From contig CAJUBT010000021.1 of the NCBI GenBank assembly GCA_910584815.1, positions 3,257-23,781 on the forward strand: 20,525 bases of DNA, in the 5' to 3' direction. Of the stretch, positions 8,252 to 15,290 are shown one piece after another; positions within the stretch are counted from its first letter, which is position 1; every line of letters starts with the position of its first letter. A program made the translations under genes and the position numbers. Under the pieces are notes generated by a model. It was not told the origin of the DNA and did not search any database. It was given only the letters and a program-made list of their open reading frames with translations. Origin of the DNA: an uncultured Christensenella sp. Its GTDB lineage: Bacteria; Bacillota; Clostridia; Christensenellales; UBA1242.

Positions 8252-8280
8252 TTGCCTTAGTTTTGTTTAACAATTATAAT
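8252..8280 (+). promoter_or_regulatory. Promoter of cmk
   Basis: TTGCCT (8252-8257) and a perfect TATAAT (8275-8280) are 17 bases apart on the plus strand. The transcript would start near 8287 and have a leader of about 118 bases before cmk. The rest of the 8008-8404 gap, which divides divergent deoD and cmk, is A/T-rich with no other feature I can name. Confidence 0.6.
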
Positions 8281-8404
8281 TAGTTAAAATATTTAAAACA
8301 ATATTTATTTTTTTAATGCTTATTTTAACCTGAAATTTGCTGCTGAGTTAAAGCAATAAAATTTAATTATTATTTGTTTATAAAATAAAAGGTGGGGAAA
8401 TAAA

Positions 8405-9091
8405 ATGTTTAATGTTACTATAGATGGTAAGGCAGGTTGTGGAAAATCTACTTTAGCAGAAGAATTGTCTAAAAGGTTAGACCTTAAAAAATTTAACACA
8501 GGGGCTGTTTATAGAGGTATAACTTGTGAATATTTAAATAAATATGGTGAAAAATTGCCTAATGAAGAGGTTATAGAAGAATTTTTAAATAACCTTGAAC
8601 TCTCAGTTGTTTTTGATGATAACAATGAACAGCATATAATTGTTAACGGGAAAGATTACACAAGCAGGTTAAGAGAAGAAATTATAAGCAACTTTGTTGC
8701 TAACATTGCCCCTTTCGATAACTTGAGGGAAAAAGTTAGAGAAATTCAAAGAACCTTTGCAAAAAATTATAATTGCATTATGGAAGGGCGAGACATTGGA
8801 ACAGTGGTTTTACCTTTTGCACAGTGTAAATTATTTATAACTGCAAGCAATCGTGTTAGGGCTGAAAGAAGATATGAACAATTAAAAGGCACTGAAAATT
8901 GCCCAACAGTAGATGAACTTGTTGCAGAATTAGATGAAAGAGATTTTAAAGATATTAATAGAGAGCACGGAGCTTTGCTACCAGCAGAAGATAGTATTAT
9001 TATAGACAACTCTAACGAAACGCTAGAGCAAACAATAACAAGATGTGTGAATATAATTCAAGATATAAAAAATAAATCAAATTTGAAGTAA
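8405..9091 (+). CDS. cmk: Cytidylate kinase
   Basis: Phosphorylates CMP and dCMP with ATP, feeding CTP and dCTP pools. The P-loop G8-K-A-G-C-G-K-S-T16 sits at the N-terminus (the usual IDGPAGSGKS, with K9 replacing proline), followed by NTGAVYRG (31-38), which positions the acceptor nucleotide. Then come the Cmk-specific SRLREEIISNFVANIAP segment, MEGRDIGTVVLP, and the C-terminal ERDFKDINR and PAEDSIIIDNS motifs. At 228 residues it has normal length. The ribosome site is AAAGGTGGGG, an unusual G-rich variant, six bases before ATG. It stands alone with its own promoter and terminator; in many Firmicutes cmk is followed by plsC, ispH or rpsA, and none of these is here. Confidence 0.95.
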   Translation: MFNVTIDGKAGCGKSTLAEELSKRLDLKKFNTGAVYRGITCEYLNKYGEKLPNEEVIEEFLNNLELSVVFDDNNEQHIIVNGKDYTSRLREEIISNFVANIAPFDNLREKVREIQRTFAKNYNCIMEGRDIGTVVLPFAQCKLFITASNRVRAERRYEQLKGTENCPTVDELVAELDERDFKDINREHGALLPAEDSIIIDNSNETLEQTITRCVNIIQDIKNKSNLK

Positions 9092-9127
9092 GAAACTTAA
9101 ATAATGTTTATAACAATTTAAGTTTTC

Positions 9128-9168
9128 AAAAAAATGAAGGTATTGAACCTTCATTTTTTATTTTTTTT
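9128..9168 (+). terminator. Intrinsic terminator of cmk
   Basis: TGAAGGT (9135-9141) pairs with ACCTTCA (9147-9153) around a five-base loop, lengthened by six A-T pairs and followed by a further run of eight T. It lies 37 bases past the cmk stop. Confidence 0.92.
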
Positions 9169-9237
9169 CTAGGCATTAATTGCAAACTTTTGCTTTATTT
9201 AATAGTTAAAAAAGTTTAAGTGAGATTAAAAGTTTAA

Positions 9238-9257
9238 CCAGTTATTACAATTACTGG
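9238..9257. promoter_or_regulatory. 20-bp dyad downstream of the small XRE gene
   Basis: CCAGT and ACTGG flank ATT/AAT with one mismatch on each side, a symmetric 20-bp site. It lies in the 240-base gap between the cmk terminator and the XRE stop and is less AT-rich than its surroundings. Without a T tract it is not a clear terminator; it may be a protein site or a weak hairpin. Confidence 0.3.
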
Positions 9258-9408
9258 CTTTGCTTTTTGTTAGCTTTAAAGATGATTAATTTATAGAAAC
9301 TATTTTTTTTAAAGATAAACACTTTATTTTAGAATTTGTTTTAATGTTCTGTTTTAACTTTTAAAGTTTTCGTATTTTGCAATAGTTTATATAAGTTTAT
9401 TTGTAAAA

Positions 9409-9612
9409 TTAATCTTCTAAGCCTAGAAGATAATCTGTAGTAACACCAAAATATTTTGCTATTTCAATTAATGTATTAAAATCAGGTTCTCTGTACCCTG
9501 TTTCCCAACCACTAATGGTTGTTTGGCTAACATTAAATTCTTTTGCAAATTGAATTTGCGAAAGTTTCTTTTCTTCTCTTAATTCTTTCAAAACATTACT
9601 GAATTTATTCAT
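9409..9612 (-). CDS. Small XRE-family repressor (single HTH domain)
   Basis: A 67-residue protein that is almost entirely one Cro/CI-type helix-turn-helix: LKELREEKKLSQIQFAKEF, NVSQTTISGWETG (recognition helix and the conserved W-E-x-G), then the P-D-x-x-T-L-x-x-I-A-K-x-F-G-V-x-x-D-Y-L-L-G ending. It should bind DNA as a dimer. There is no ribosome site before the ATG. Instead, an extended -10-like TGATAGCAT ends six bases upstream, so the mRNA is probably leaderless. A 46-bp dyad begins 10 bases upstream and overlaps this -10, so self-repression is likely. Divergent to the 65-residue HTH gene at 9726, like a phage repressor/Cro pair. Confidence 0.92.
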   Translation of the reverse strand: MNKFSNVLKELREEKKLSQIQFAKEFNVSQTTISGWETGYREPDFNTLIEIAKYFGVTTDYLLGLED

Positions 9613-9618
9613 ATTTTT

Positions 9619-9627
9619 ATGCTATCA
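9619..9627 (-). promoter_or_regulatory. Candidate extended -10 for a leaderless XRE transcript
   Basis: Minus strand reads TG, one base, TAGCAT, then six bases, then the ATG at 9612. That places the start of transcription at the start codon. TAGCAT matches TATAAT at four of six positions, and no good -35 is seen. Confidence 0.4.
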
Positions 9628-9668
9628 CTAAATGCGTTATTAAACTATTAATAACGCTAATAGCGATA
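9623..9668. promoter_or_regulatory. 46-bp dyad operator between two divergent HTH genes
   Basis: Two nested pairs of arms share one centre (9645.5). The inner arms GCGTTATTAA (9634-9643) and TTAATAACGC (9648-9657) match perfectly. The outer arms TATCACTA (9623-9630) and TAGCGATA (9661-9668) match at seven of eight positions. The 4-bp centre and the spacing suit two dimers or a tetramer of a small HTH repressor. It overlaps the putative -10 of the minus-strand XRE gene and lies 57 bases upstream of the plus-strand HTH gene. Confidence 0.75.
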
Positions 9669-9725
9669 TAAATTATTATTAACAAATTTAACTTAAATAA
9701 TGTTATTCACATTAACGAGGAAAAT

Positions 9726-9923
9726 ATGATTTTAAAAAATGTAAAATACATAATGAAATATATTGTTATAAATGAAATTAACATTCCAGTATTCTGCAAA
9801 CAATGCAGAGTTACGGCAGCCACTTTTAACAGAATTTTAGAAGGTAAACACATTAGCTTTATATCATATTACAAAATTTGCAAAAATTTAAATGTTAGTT
9901 TAAAACGCTTACAAGAAACATAA
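9726..9923 (+). CDS. Small HTH protein, divergent XRE/Cro-like
   Basis: A 65-residue protein with a degenerate Cro-type helix-turn-helix: FCKQCRVTAATFNRILEGKHISFISYYKI can be read as helix 2, turn and recognition helix, then C-K-N-L-N-V-S-L-K-R-L-Q, matching the usual I-x-K-x-L-x-V-x-x-x-x-L end of XRE domains. The conserved E-x-G-K is present (E39, G40, K41). C24 and C27 form a C-x-x-C within the first HTH helix, with C52 further on. GAGG lies five bases before the ATG, so the 9726 start is preferred to the internal ATG at 9753. It faces away from the 67-residue XRE repressor across a shared dyad, and probably acts as its Cro-like antagonist. Family is likely; function is inferred from layout. 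Confidence 0.75.
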   Translation: MILKNVKYIMKYIVINEINIPVFCKQCRVTAATFNRILEGKHISFISYYKICKNLNVSLKRLQET

Positions 9924-9932
9924 ACCAATAAA

Positions 9933-9961
9933 AAAACAAACTCTACAATAAAGTTTGTTTT
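9933..9961 (+). terminator. Hairpin after the small HTH gene
   Basis: AAAACAAACT (9933-9942) pairs with AGTTTGTTTT (9952-9961) around nine bases. It follows the HTH stop by nine bases. The T run is part of the stem, so termination may be partial. It can also serve the minus-strand gene ending at 10043. Confidence 0.6.
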
Positions 9962-10042
9962 ATGATTTGCTGTGAATGTTTGAAAAAAATGGTCCGTAAT
10001 TTAAATGTTATTATTTTATAAGTTAAGAGATTTGTTATTTAG

Positions 10043-10750
10043 TTATTGTTTAGTTTGTATGGTTTCGGCTTCATCATACACAGATTTTTCTTCTTTAAAT
10101 TTTTTGCGTTTTAAAAGTTTATCAAAAATATTTTGTACTTTATTTGAAATTTTAATATTAGCAAGTATGGTTATAAAAATTGCCATTAATTGATAAGATG
10201 CCCCTAAAACAAAAATAAGAGATATGTTAATTACACTAATTAAAGAAACATAAACACATACACAAATTAGCCAGCCAAAAAGAGAAGTTAAAAGAAAACT
10301 TACATACTTATGAATAACTCTTATATAAATTAAAATGCTTAAAACACTTAATGGTGTTAAGTATAAATATATAATCCATTTATTAAAAGAAGTTATATCA
10401 AGTAAGCCTAAAACATAAATGGCAATAGTGCCCGCCACAAACATAAGTGCATTGGCAAGCATAAGCATTGCAAGGCGAAATAATTTTTTCTTACGGTTTT
10501 CCAGTAAAGCTTTATCAGCAGGTTCTTTTTGTTTTTCAACAATTTTTTCGCTTAATAAATCATCAACCTTAATGCCATAAAGTTTTGCAATTTCATTTAA
10601 AACAAAAACACTAGGAGTTGTTTCTGCATTTTCCCATTTACTTATATTTTTGTTGCTATAGTTAAGTTTTTTTGCAAGTTCTAGTTGGCTTAGTTTTGCT
10701 TTTTTTCGGTAAAACTCAAGGTTTTTAGCAATAATTTCTTTTTCATCCAT
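10043..10750 (-). CDS. Membrane-anchored XRE-family regulator
   Basis: An N-terminal Cro/CI helix-turn-helix (about 7-61: LEFYRKKAKLSQLELAKKL, YSNKNISKWENAETTPS, VLNEIAKLYGIKVDDLL) is joined by a charged linker (KQKEPADKALLENRKKK) to four or five hydrophobic segments between about residues 90 and 200. A charged C-terminal tail of about 35 residues, KRKKFKEEKS and onward, follows. Such HTH-membrane fusions are common in Firmicutes, where the membrane part is thought to sense or be tethered; the signal is unknown. There is no ribosome site. A TTGAAA-17-TAATAT promoter ends six bases before the ATG, implying a leaderless mRNA. It is divergent from degV, with a clear dyad between them. Confidence 0.9.
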   Translation of the reverse strand: MDEKEIIAKNLEFYRKKAKLSQLELAKKLNYSNKNISKWENAETTPSVFVLNEIAKLYGIKVDDLLSEKIVEKQKEPADKALLENRKKKLFRLAMLMLANALMFVAGTIAIYVLGLLDITSFNKWIIYLYLTPLSVLSILIYIRVIHKYVSFLLTSLFGWLICVCVYVSLISVINISLIFVLGASYQLMAIFITILANIKISNKVQNIFDKLLKRKKFKEEKSVYDEAETIQTKQ

Positions 10751-10756
10751 AAGGCT

Positions 10757-10785
10757 ATATTAACACATAATTTACAATATTTCAA
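10757..10785 (-). promoter_or_regulatory. Promoter of the membrane XRE gene, leaderless
   Basis: Minus strand: TTGAAA (10780-10785), 17 bases, TAATAT (10757-10762), six bases, then ATG. Transcription is expected at or next to the A of the start codon, which agrees with the absence of a ribosome site. Confidence 0.6.
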
Positions 10786-10810
10786 ATAAAAATATAGTGA
10801 AAAGTGTATA

Positions 10811-10831
10811 TATTCGCTTAAAAAGCGAATA
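10811..10831. promoter_or_regulatory. 21-bp perfect dyad between the membrane XRE gene and degV
   Basis: TATTCGCTT (10811-10819) and AAGCGAATA (10823-10831) are perfect arms around AAA. No T tract follows on either strand, so it is not a terminator. A further half-site TTCGCTT (10863-10869) overlaps the start of the candidate degV -35. It is most likely an operator, probably for the adjacent XRE regulator. Confidence 0.6.
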
Positions 10832-10867
10832 AAAAAAGGCTATTTAGAACAAAATTAATTAGTTCGC

Positions 10868-10896
10868 TTGTAATTTTTGTTAAAAATTAATAAACT
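10868..10896 (+). promoter_or_regulatory. Candidate promoter of degV
   Basis: TTGTAA (10868-10873), 17 bases, TAAACT (10891-10896); each box matches consensus at four of six positions. It gives a leader of about 40 bases with AAAAGGAG before degV. The TTCGCTT half-site overlaps the first box. Confidence 0.4.
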
Positions 10897-10942
10897 ACTT
10901 GTGTAACAAAAGTTCTACCTTATTTAAAAGGAGCAAACAAAA

Positions 10943-11803
10943 ATGAATAAAGTTAAAATTATTACAGATGCTTGTGCAAGTTTAAGTATCGAAGAATTAA
11001 AAAATTTAGATGTAGATTATGTTCAAATGGGAATTGTTATTGGAGATGAAGCTTACGATAGTTTTGATTATCCAGAAAAAAACCCTACAGAATTTTATAA
11101 AATGTTAGAAAGAACAAAAAAATGTTCAACAAGTTGTGTTAACACTCAAAATTTTTTAGAAATTTTTGAAAAATATTTAAAAGAAGGTTTTGATGTTTTT
11201 TATGTTGGTTTATCAGGCGGGCTTAGTTGCACCTATCATAATGCACTAAGTGTAGCGGAGGAACTTAACAAAACTTATGGCGAAAGAGTTTTTGTGGCAG
11301 ATAGTTTAACTGGTAGTTACGGAATTGCTATTATGGTTGAGCACGCTGTTAAAATGAGAGATGAAGGCAAGAGTGCAAAGGAAATTTTTGAGGCAATTAA
11401 CAAAAATGCTTTAAATGTTTTTTCGGTTTTTATGCCAGGAGATTTACAATTTCTTATGCGTTGTGGCAGAATTAATGCCATTGTTGCAAGCGTTGGAACA
11501 GTTCTTAAACTTGTGCCTGTTATTGTGCCAGATGATAAGGGCAAATTAAAAACTGTTAATAAATGTTTAGGGCATAGAAAGGCAATGAAAACCATTCAGG
11601 CTTTTGTTGAAGAACACGATAATTTGGAATTAGAAGAAACTATATATATAGGGCATACGGGGCAAGAAGAAATGGCAAATGAGTTAGCCAGTTATATTAA
11701 CGAAAAATATCCAAACAAAAAAGTTAAAATTGGGTATATAGACTATACTATGGGTTGTTGTTGTGGCCCAAGCACTCTTGCTGTTTTCGGAATTAGTAAG
11801 TAA
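10943..11803 (+). CDS. DegV-family fatty-acid-binding protein
   Basis: DegV proteins bind a fatty acid and, in Firmicutes such as Staphylococcus, act as FakB subunits presenting it to the kinase FakA for phospholipid synthesis. Visible here: the N-terminal KIITDACASLSIEELK strand-loop with D8, the CSTSCVNTQNFLEIFEKYL segment replacing the common S-Q-P motif, YVGLSGGLSCTYHNA, VFVADSLTGSYG, and the L-M-R-C-G-R-I stretch preceding the lower domain. The usual C-terminal H-x-G-P-G element is replaced by MGCCCGPSTLAVF with C272-C274. Length (286) is normal. AAAAGGAG lies nine bases before the ATG. Whether it binds a fatty acid or something else is not shown; no fakA gene is in the window. Confidence 0.9.
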   Translation: MNKVKIITDACASLSIEELKNLDVDYVQMGIVIGDEAYDSFDYPEKNPTEFYKMLERTKKCSTSCVNTQNFLEIFEKYLKEGFDVFYVGLSGGLSCTYHNALSVAEELNKTYGERVFVADSLTGSYGIAIMVEHAVKMRDEGKSAKEIFEAINKNALNVFSVFMPGDLQFLMRCGRINAIVASVGTVLKLVPVIVPDDKGKLKTVNKCLGHRKAMKTIQAFVEEHDNLELEETIYIGHTGQEEMANELASYINEKYPNKKVKIGYIDYTMGCCCGPSTLAVFGISK

Positions 11804-11854
11804 TTAAAAATTTATAAATATTATGTTTGTTTAAATTAAACAATAAAGATAATT

Positions 11855-11888
11855 AAAAACCCTAAACTAAATTTGTTTAGGGTTTTTT
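11855..11888 (+). terminator. Intrinsic terminator of degV
   Basis: ACCCTAAAC (11859-11867) pairs with GTTTAGGGT (11875-11883), extended by A-T pairs, loop of seven bases, ending in six T. It lies about 50 bases past the degV stop. Confidence 0.92.
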
Positions 11889-11900
11889 GTTATTTATATA

Positions 11901-11934
11901 AAAAAAATAAATAAGCAAACTAGCTTATTTTTTT
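11901..11934 (-). terminator. Terminator hairpin facing the YjbR-like gene
   Basis: AAATAAGC (11909-11916) pairs with GCTTATTT (11923-11930) around six bases; an A run on the left and a T run on the right make it bidirectional. It lies about 70 bases past the minus-strand stop at 12002 and backs up the degV terminator between convergent genes. Confidence 0.65.
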
Positions 11935-12001
11935 CAAAATAGTATAGCTATATTTTTAATTATTAGTTTAGTTAAGTTACATTTTAATTAGTTAACCTTA
12001 A

Positions 12002-12796
12002 TTATTTAACCAAACAAATTTGTGTGTTTGTTGTGCTTATTAGCTTGCATAGTGTTTGATAGCTTTTGTAAAAACAAATTGCTTTTTCTTGCAAAAAATT
12101 AAAGTCATCTTCATTGTCAAACTTATCATCTCTGGCTAAACAATAACTTATTTCAATTAATGGCTTTAAAGTTTGTAAGTTAACATTTTCAAGCAATATT
12201 GAAATCCAATATTCTTTATTCATATTATGTGGGCAGAAGAATGTTTTGTTATCAATTAATTTTTGTGCTTGTTCCCTCGGCAATTTTAAACATAAAATTT
12301 CAACAACTCTATCTTCTTTTAAACCTAAGGTTTTGGTAGAAATTTTTTGTAATGCTGCATAAGTTCTACCTGTGGGTTCATTTTCAAAAATAGCTTTATT
12401 TGTTATGTTAATATCTTCCCAATAAAAATTTAGGCAATCTTTATAGGTTTTTGAAATGTGTTGAATAATTTGGTTAGCAATGTTGCTTTTAAATTCGTTG
12501 GGGATGAAACATATTTCGTTTATAAGGTTAAGGTGATATTCACATTCATCTTCTAAACACCTTTTTAAGTAACAATCGTTTATTTTATTTATGTCTGTAA
12601 ATATCTTTTTAAATTTAATATCTTGTAAAATTATTGTTATGTTATTTTGCTTGGTTATATTTACTGTTAATAAAAACATATTATCAACAATTTTAACACT
12701 ATAAGTGTAAATTTCGTTATTTTTTAGAAATCCAAATTCTTCTAAATTATGAAAAACTGCTGTTCTGTTTTCAAAAATATAATTAAAATTAAGCAT
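12002..12796 (-). CDS. MmcQ/YjbR-family protein with N-terminal extension
   Basis: The C-terminal half (about residues 120-225) matches the YjbR/MmcQ (CyaY-like) fold: FENEPTGRTYAALQKIS, VEILCLKLPREQAQKLI, then HNMNKEYWISILLENV and L-K-P-L-I-E-I-S-Y, the family's signature ending. The N-terminal about 110 residues (FENRTAVFHNLEEFGFLKNN through ECEYHLNLIN) resemble the extra domain carried by longer clostridial members, about 260 residues in total. The family is annotated as DNA-binding from its fold, but no member's cellular role is firmly known to me. It has a Cys-rich sprinkling but no metal motif. AAAAGGAA precedes the ATG. It is flanked by a terminator on one side and 700 gene-free bases on the other, so it is probably a single-gene transcript. 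Confidence 0.8.
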   Translation of the reverse strand: MLNFNYIFENRTAVFHNLEEFGFLKNNEIYTYSVKIVDNMFLLTVNITKQNNITIILQDIKFKKIFTDINKINDCYLKRCLEDECEYHLNLINEICFIPNEFKSNIANQIIQHISKTYKDCLNFYWEDINITNKAIFENEPTGRTYAALQKISTKTLGLKEDRVVEILCLKLPREQAQKLIDNKTFFCPHNMNKEYWISILLENVNLQTLKPLIEISYCLARDDKFDNEDDFNFLQEKAICFYKSYQTLCKLISTTNTQICLVK

Positions 12797-13501
12797 TATA
12801 TTATTCCTTTTATTATAAAAAAAGTAACGATTAAATTAAAATTATAAATTTAAGTTATAAATTAAAAAAATATATTTATAACAATTTAAAGTAAAAATTA
12901 ATTACAAGATAAATTTAAAATTGAAATCAAGAGAATATATTTTTTTAATAAATTATGAAATTGTTTTAATAAACAATTTAAAAACAAAACTTGAAGGTTT
13001 TGCAACACATTGCACATTATACACTAACAAATATTATAATCGCAAACAAAAATTATGGGGCAAAATTAAAATAAATATCTATAATAGAAAAATTTTGTAA
13101 TAATTTGAAAAAGTTCGGTTTTTATTTATTTTTTTAAAACTTAAATATTTAAACCCATTATTTATGTAAGAAACTTTCTAATTTTTTAACGGAAACTTTT
13201 TAAAAAAGTGTTATATGTTATTTTATAACAAATAAATTTTTTTTTAACTTAGTTTTAAAAATATTAAACGAACTGTTTTTTAATTTTGAAAAATTATAAT
13301 AATTAAAATTGTTAAACTTGTTTTGATTTTAAAAAACTAAAATAATTGGCACAGTTTGCGTTTAATATGTTGGTAAAACTTTAGTTTTTCTTCTAACATA
13401 AAAATTGAGTTGCTGTTATATCATTTTTAAATTAAAGGTTCTTTTATTATAAATAGCATTTTAAAAATAAAATAAAAACACTTTGAAATTTTAAATTTTA
13501 T
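12797..13501. other. 705-bp gene-free AT-rich gap
   Basis: No coding frame with a ribosome site and no RNA gene is supported. One perfect dyad is present: AAATTGTTT (12958-12966) against AAACAATTT (12971-12979), four-base centre. No T-tailed, GC-containing hairpin follows the stop at 13502, so where that transcript ends is unclear. Confidence 0.5.
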
Positions 13502-14287
13502 TTATTTTTTATTATCAAGTAATTGCTTTATGGTTTCAACAACTTGGTTGTGCACAACTTTATTACTTATTATTGCGCCATTAATACTTTTATCGTAGCT
13601 TTGTTCGTTTCCAAACAAATCAGTTACCATACCGCCTGCTTCTTCTACAATAACTTTTGCTGCAGCAATATCACAATTTTTATGGGTTGTTCCAGGGAAT
13701 ATTGCCAAATTAAAATCTCCATTCGCAACACAACAACAGCCTCTTATAACACTTCCAATGCTAACAAAATATGTTTTTTTACCAAGTTCTTTTATGGCGT
13801 TATATATATTGTAATCAGCGTTCGGCCACATATCAAAGTTTGAAACACTTTTTTTATCTTCTAAATTAAAGTTGTTAACATTAATTTTATTATCATTTCT
13901 AAATGCCCCGCAACCTTTTATTGCAGAAAACAAGTTATCGGTCCAAGGGTCGTAAATTACACCGACTGTTGAAACACCATCTATAACTAAAGCTAAAGAA
14001 AACACTGCAATTGGTATGTGTCTTGCATACATTGCAGTTCCGTCTACTGGGTCACAAACCCACACATATTTACTTTTGCCAAATTGTTTTTCTTCGCCAT
14101 CAACACTGTGGGTAGGAAAGTTGTTTTTTACTTCTTCAATTAAATAATCGTTTATTTCTTTATCTGCCTTGGTTACTATGGTATTGTCGAACTTGTAGTC
14201 TTCGCCATTATCTTCCTTAAAATACTTACGCATTATGTTGCCCGCAACTATAGCAATTTTTTTAGCAAAGCTTAAATATTCATTCAT
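13502..14287 (-). CDS. Inositol-monophosphatase-family phosphatase
   Basis: A metal-dependent sugar-phosphate phosphatase of the IMPase superfamily. The Mg2+ ligands are visible: E65 in DGEE, D79 and D82 in the hallmark WVCDPVDGTAMYAR, and D206 in the C-terminal CDIAAAKVIVEEAGG (C205 replaces the usual tryptophan). KADKEIN near residue 40 and the G-V-I-Y-D-P strand at 109-114 also fit. Length (261) is typical. Within the superfamily the substrate could be inositol phosphate, histidinol phosphate or PAP; sequence alone does not decide, and no histidine-biosynthesis genes are nearby. AAAGGTGA lies five bases before the ATG. It follows the RNase Z-like gene by 98 bases on the same strand and may be the last gene of a four-gene run. 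Confidence 0.9.
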   Translation of the reverse strand: MNEYLSFAKKIAIVAGNIMRKYFKEDNGEDYKFDNTIVTKADKEINDYLIEEVKNNFPTHSVDGEEKQFGKSKYVWVCDPVDGTAMYARHIPIAVFSLALVIDGVSTVGVIYDPWTDNLFSAIKGCGAFRNDNKINVNNFNLEDKKSVSNFDMWPNADYNIYNAIKELGKKTYFVSIGSVIRGCCCVANGDFNLAIFPGTTHKNCDIAAAKVIVEEAGGMVTDLFGNEQSYDKSINGAIISNKVVHNQVVETIKQLLDNKK

Positions 14288-14385
14288 TTAATTCACCTTT
14301 TTATGTTTTATATTTTTTACTTTAAAAACAAGTAAAATTATAAGTTATTTTTTGTGCCTTATATTTTTTATAAAAATAACTTTTA

Positions 14386-15189
14386 TTAATTAATATTTAT
14401 AGTTTCTAAATCGTTAGGAACAATAACATTTCCGTTAAAATATTTTTGTGCTTCTATTGTATATAATTCTTTTTTATTTTGATAATGAGAATCTTCCGTA
14501 TGATATAAAATTAAATTTTTTATGTTTAATTTGTTCATAACTTCGCTAACATTTTTTGTGGTTGAATGATTTTTTTCATAAGCGTGAAAAATAGTTTCCT
14601 CACTATCTAGGCAAAATGCTTCGTGCATAACAAAATCGTAGTTTTCTATTTTGTTATATAAATTTTTATTTAAAGTTTCATCACCTAAAAATGCTAAAGT
14701 TTTATTGTTAATTTTACACTTAAAACCAAATTGTTTAGTGCCTTTGGCAAGAATATCAAAAAATTCGTAGTCAATTCCATTAATGTTATGCTTGCTTCCA
14801 TCTTCTAAAATTTTAAATTCAACTATTTTATAAATTGCATCCATTAGTTTTGTTGGTAAGATATGTTTTGAAACCTCTTTTATTGAAGTAAAAACAACAT
14901 TGTTGCAATAAATATTAATTTTATGGTTTATTTGATTGTTAAGGGCATTTCCACTTATTTTTTTAAAATACCAAAACAAACCAAGAATATGGTCTGTATG
15001 GCTGTGCGAAATAAATATGTGTTGTATAGTTTTATAATCCACCTTAGCTAAACTTAATTGTTTTATAATTTCAATGCTTCCGCCAGTGTCAACCAAAAAG
15101 TTACCTTCTTTATTTTGTATAACAAAGCAAGTGTTAAATAAATTTATTGTTCCGCCATTACCAGTGCCTAGCATAATTATTTTGTTCAT
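14386..15189 (-). CDS. MBL-fold metallohydrolase, RNase Z-like
   Basis: A zinc-dependent hydrolase of the metallo-beta-lactamase fold, closest in layout to RNase Z. The N-terminus is LGTGNGGTINLFNTC, then FLVDTGG (31-37) and the metal site HSHTDH (62-67). Downstream are the bridging aspartate D170 in LAFLGDE, H189 in VMHEAF, H208 in NHST and H230 in LILYHTED, in the order found in RNase Z-type proteins. At 267 residues it is shorter than true RNase Z (about 300), and the expected exosite insertion is not evident, so tRNA 3' processing should not be assumed. The nearby tRNA-Arg already encodes CCA. GGAG lies eight bases before the ATG. It sits 101 bases after the CYTH gene on the same strand. 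Confidence 0.85.
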   Translation of the reverse strand: MNKIIMLGTGNGGTINLFNTCFVIQNKEGNFLVDTGGSIEIIKQLSLAKVDYKTIQHIFISHSHTDHILGLFWYFKKISGNALNNQINHKINIYCNNVVFTSIKEVSKHILPTKLMDAIYKIVEFKILEDGSKHNINGIDYEFFDILAKGTKQFGFKCKINNKTLAFLGDETLNKNLYNKIENYDFVMHEAFCLDSEETIFHAYEKNHSTTKNVSEVMNKLNIKNLILYHTEDSHYQNKKELYTIEAQKYFNGNVIVPNDLETININ

Positions 15190-15290
15190 ATAGTTCTCCG
15201 TATTATATAAAAGTTTAATTTTGTGGTTGGGGGTTTTAAAAAAAATAATGAAATGTTTTTAAATTTGTAAAAAAATATAACTAAAAAATA

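Noticed and set aside
9214..9239. GTTTAAGTG and AGTTTAACC shared with the 902-942 island, as a dispersed repeat
   Set aside because: The shared words are short and A/T-rich; GGTTAAACTT also turns up at 6025-6034, so chance is sufficient.
12812..12817. Minus-strand TATAAT before the YjbR-like gene as a -10
   Set aside because: It directly abuts AAAAGGAA, so the start of transcription would cut the ribosome site, and the -35 is poor.
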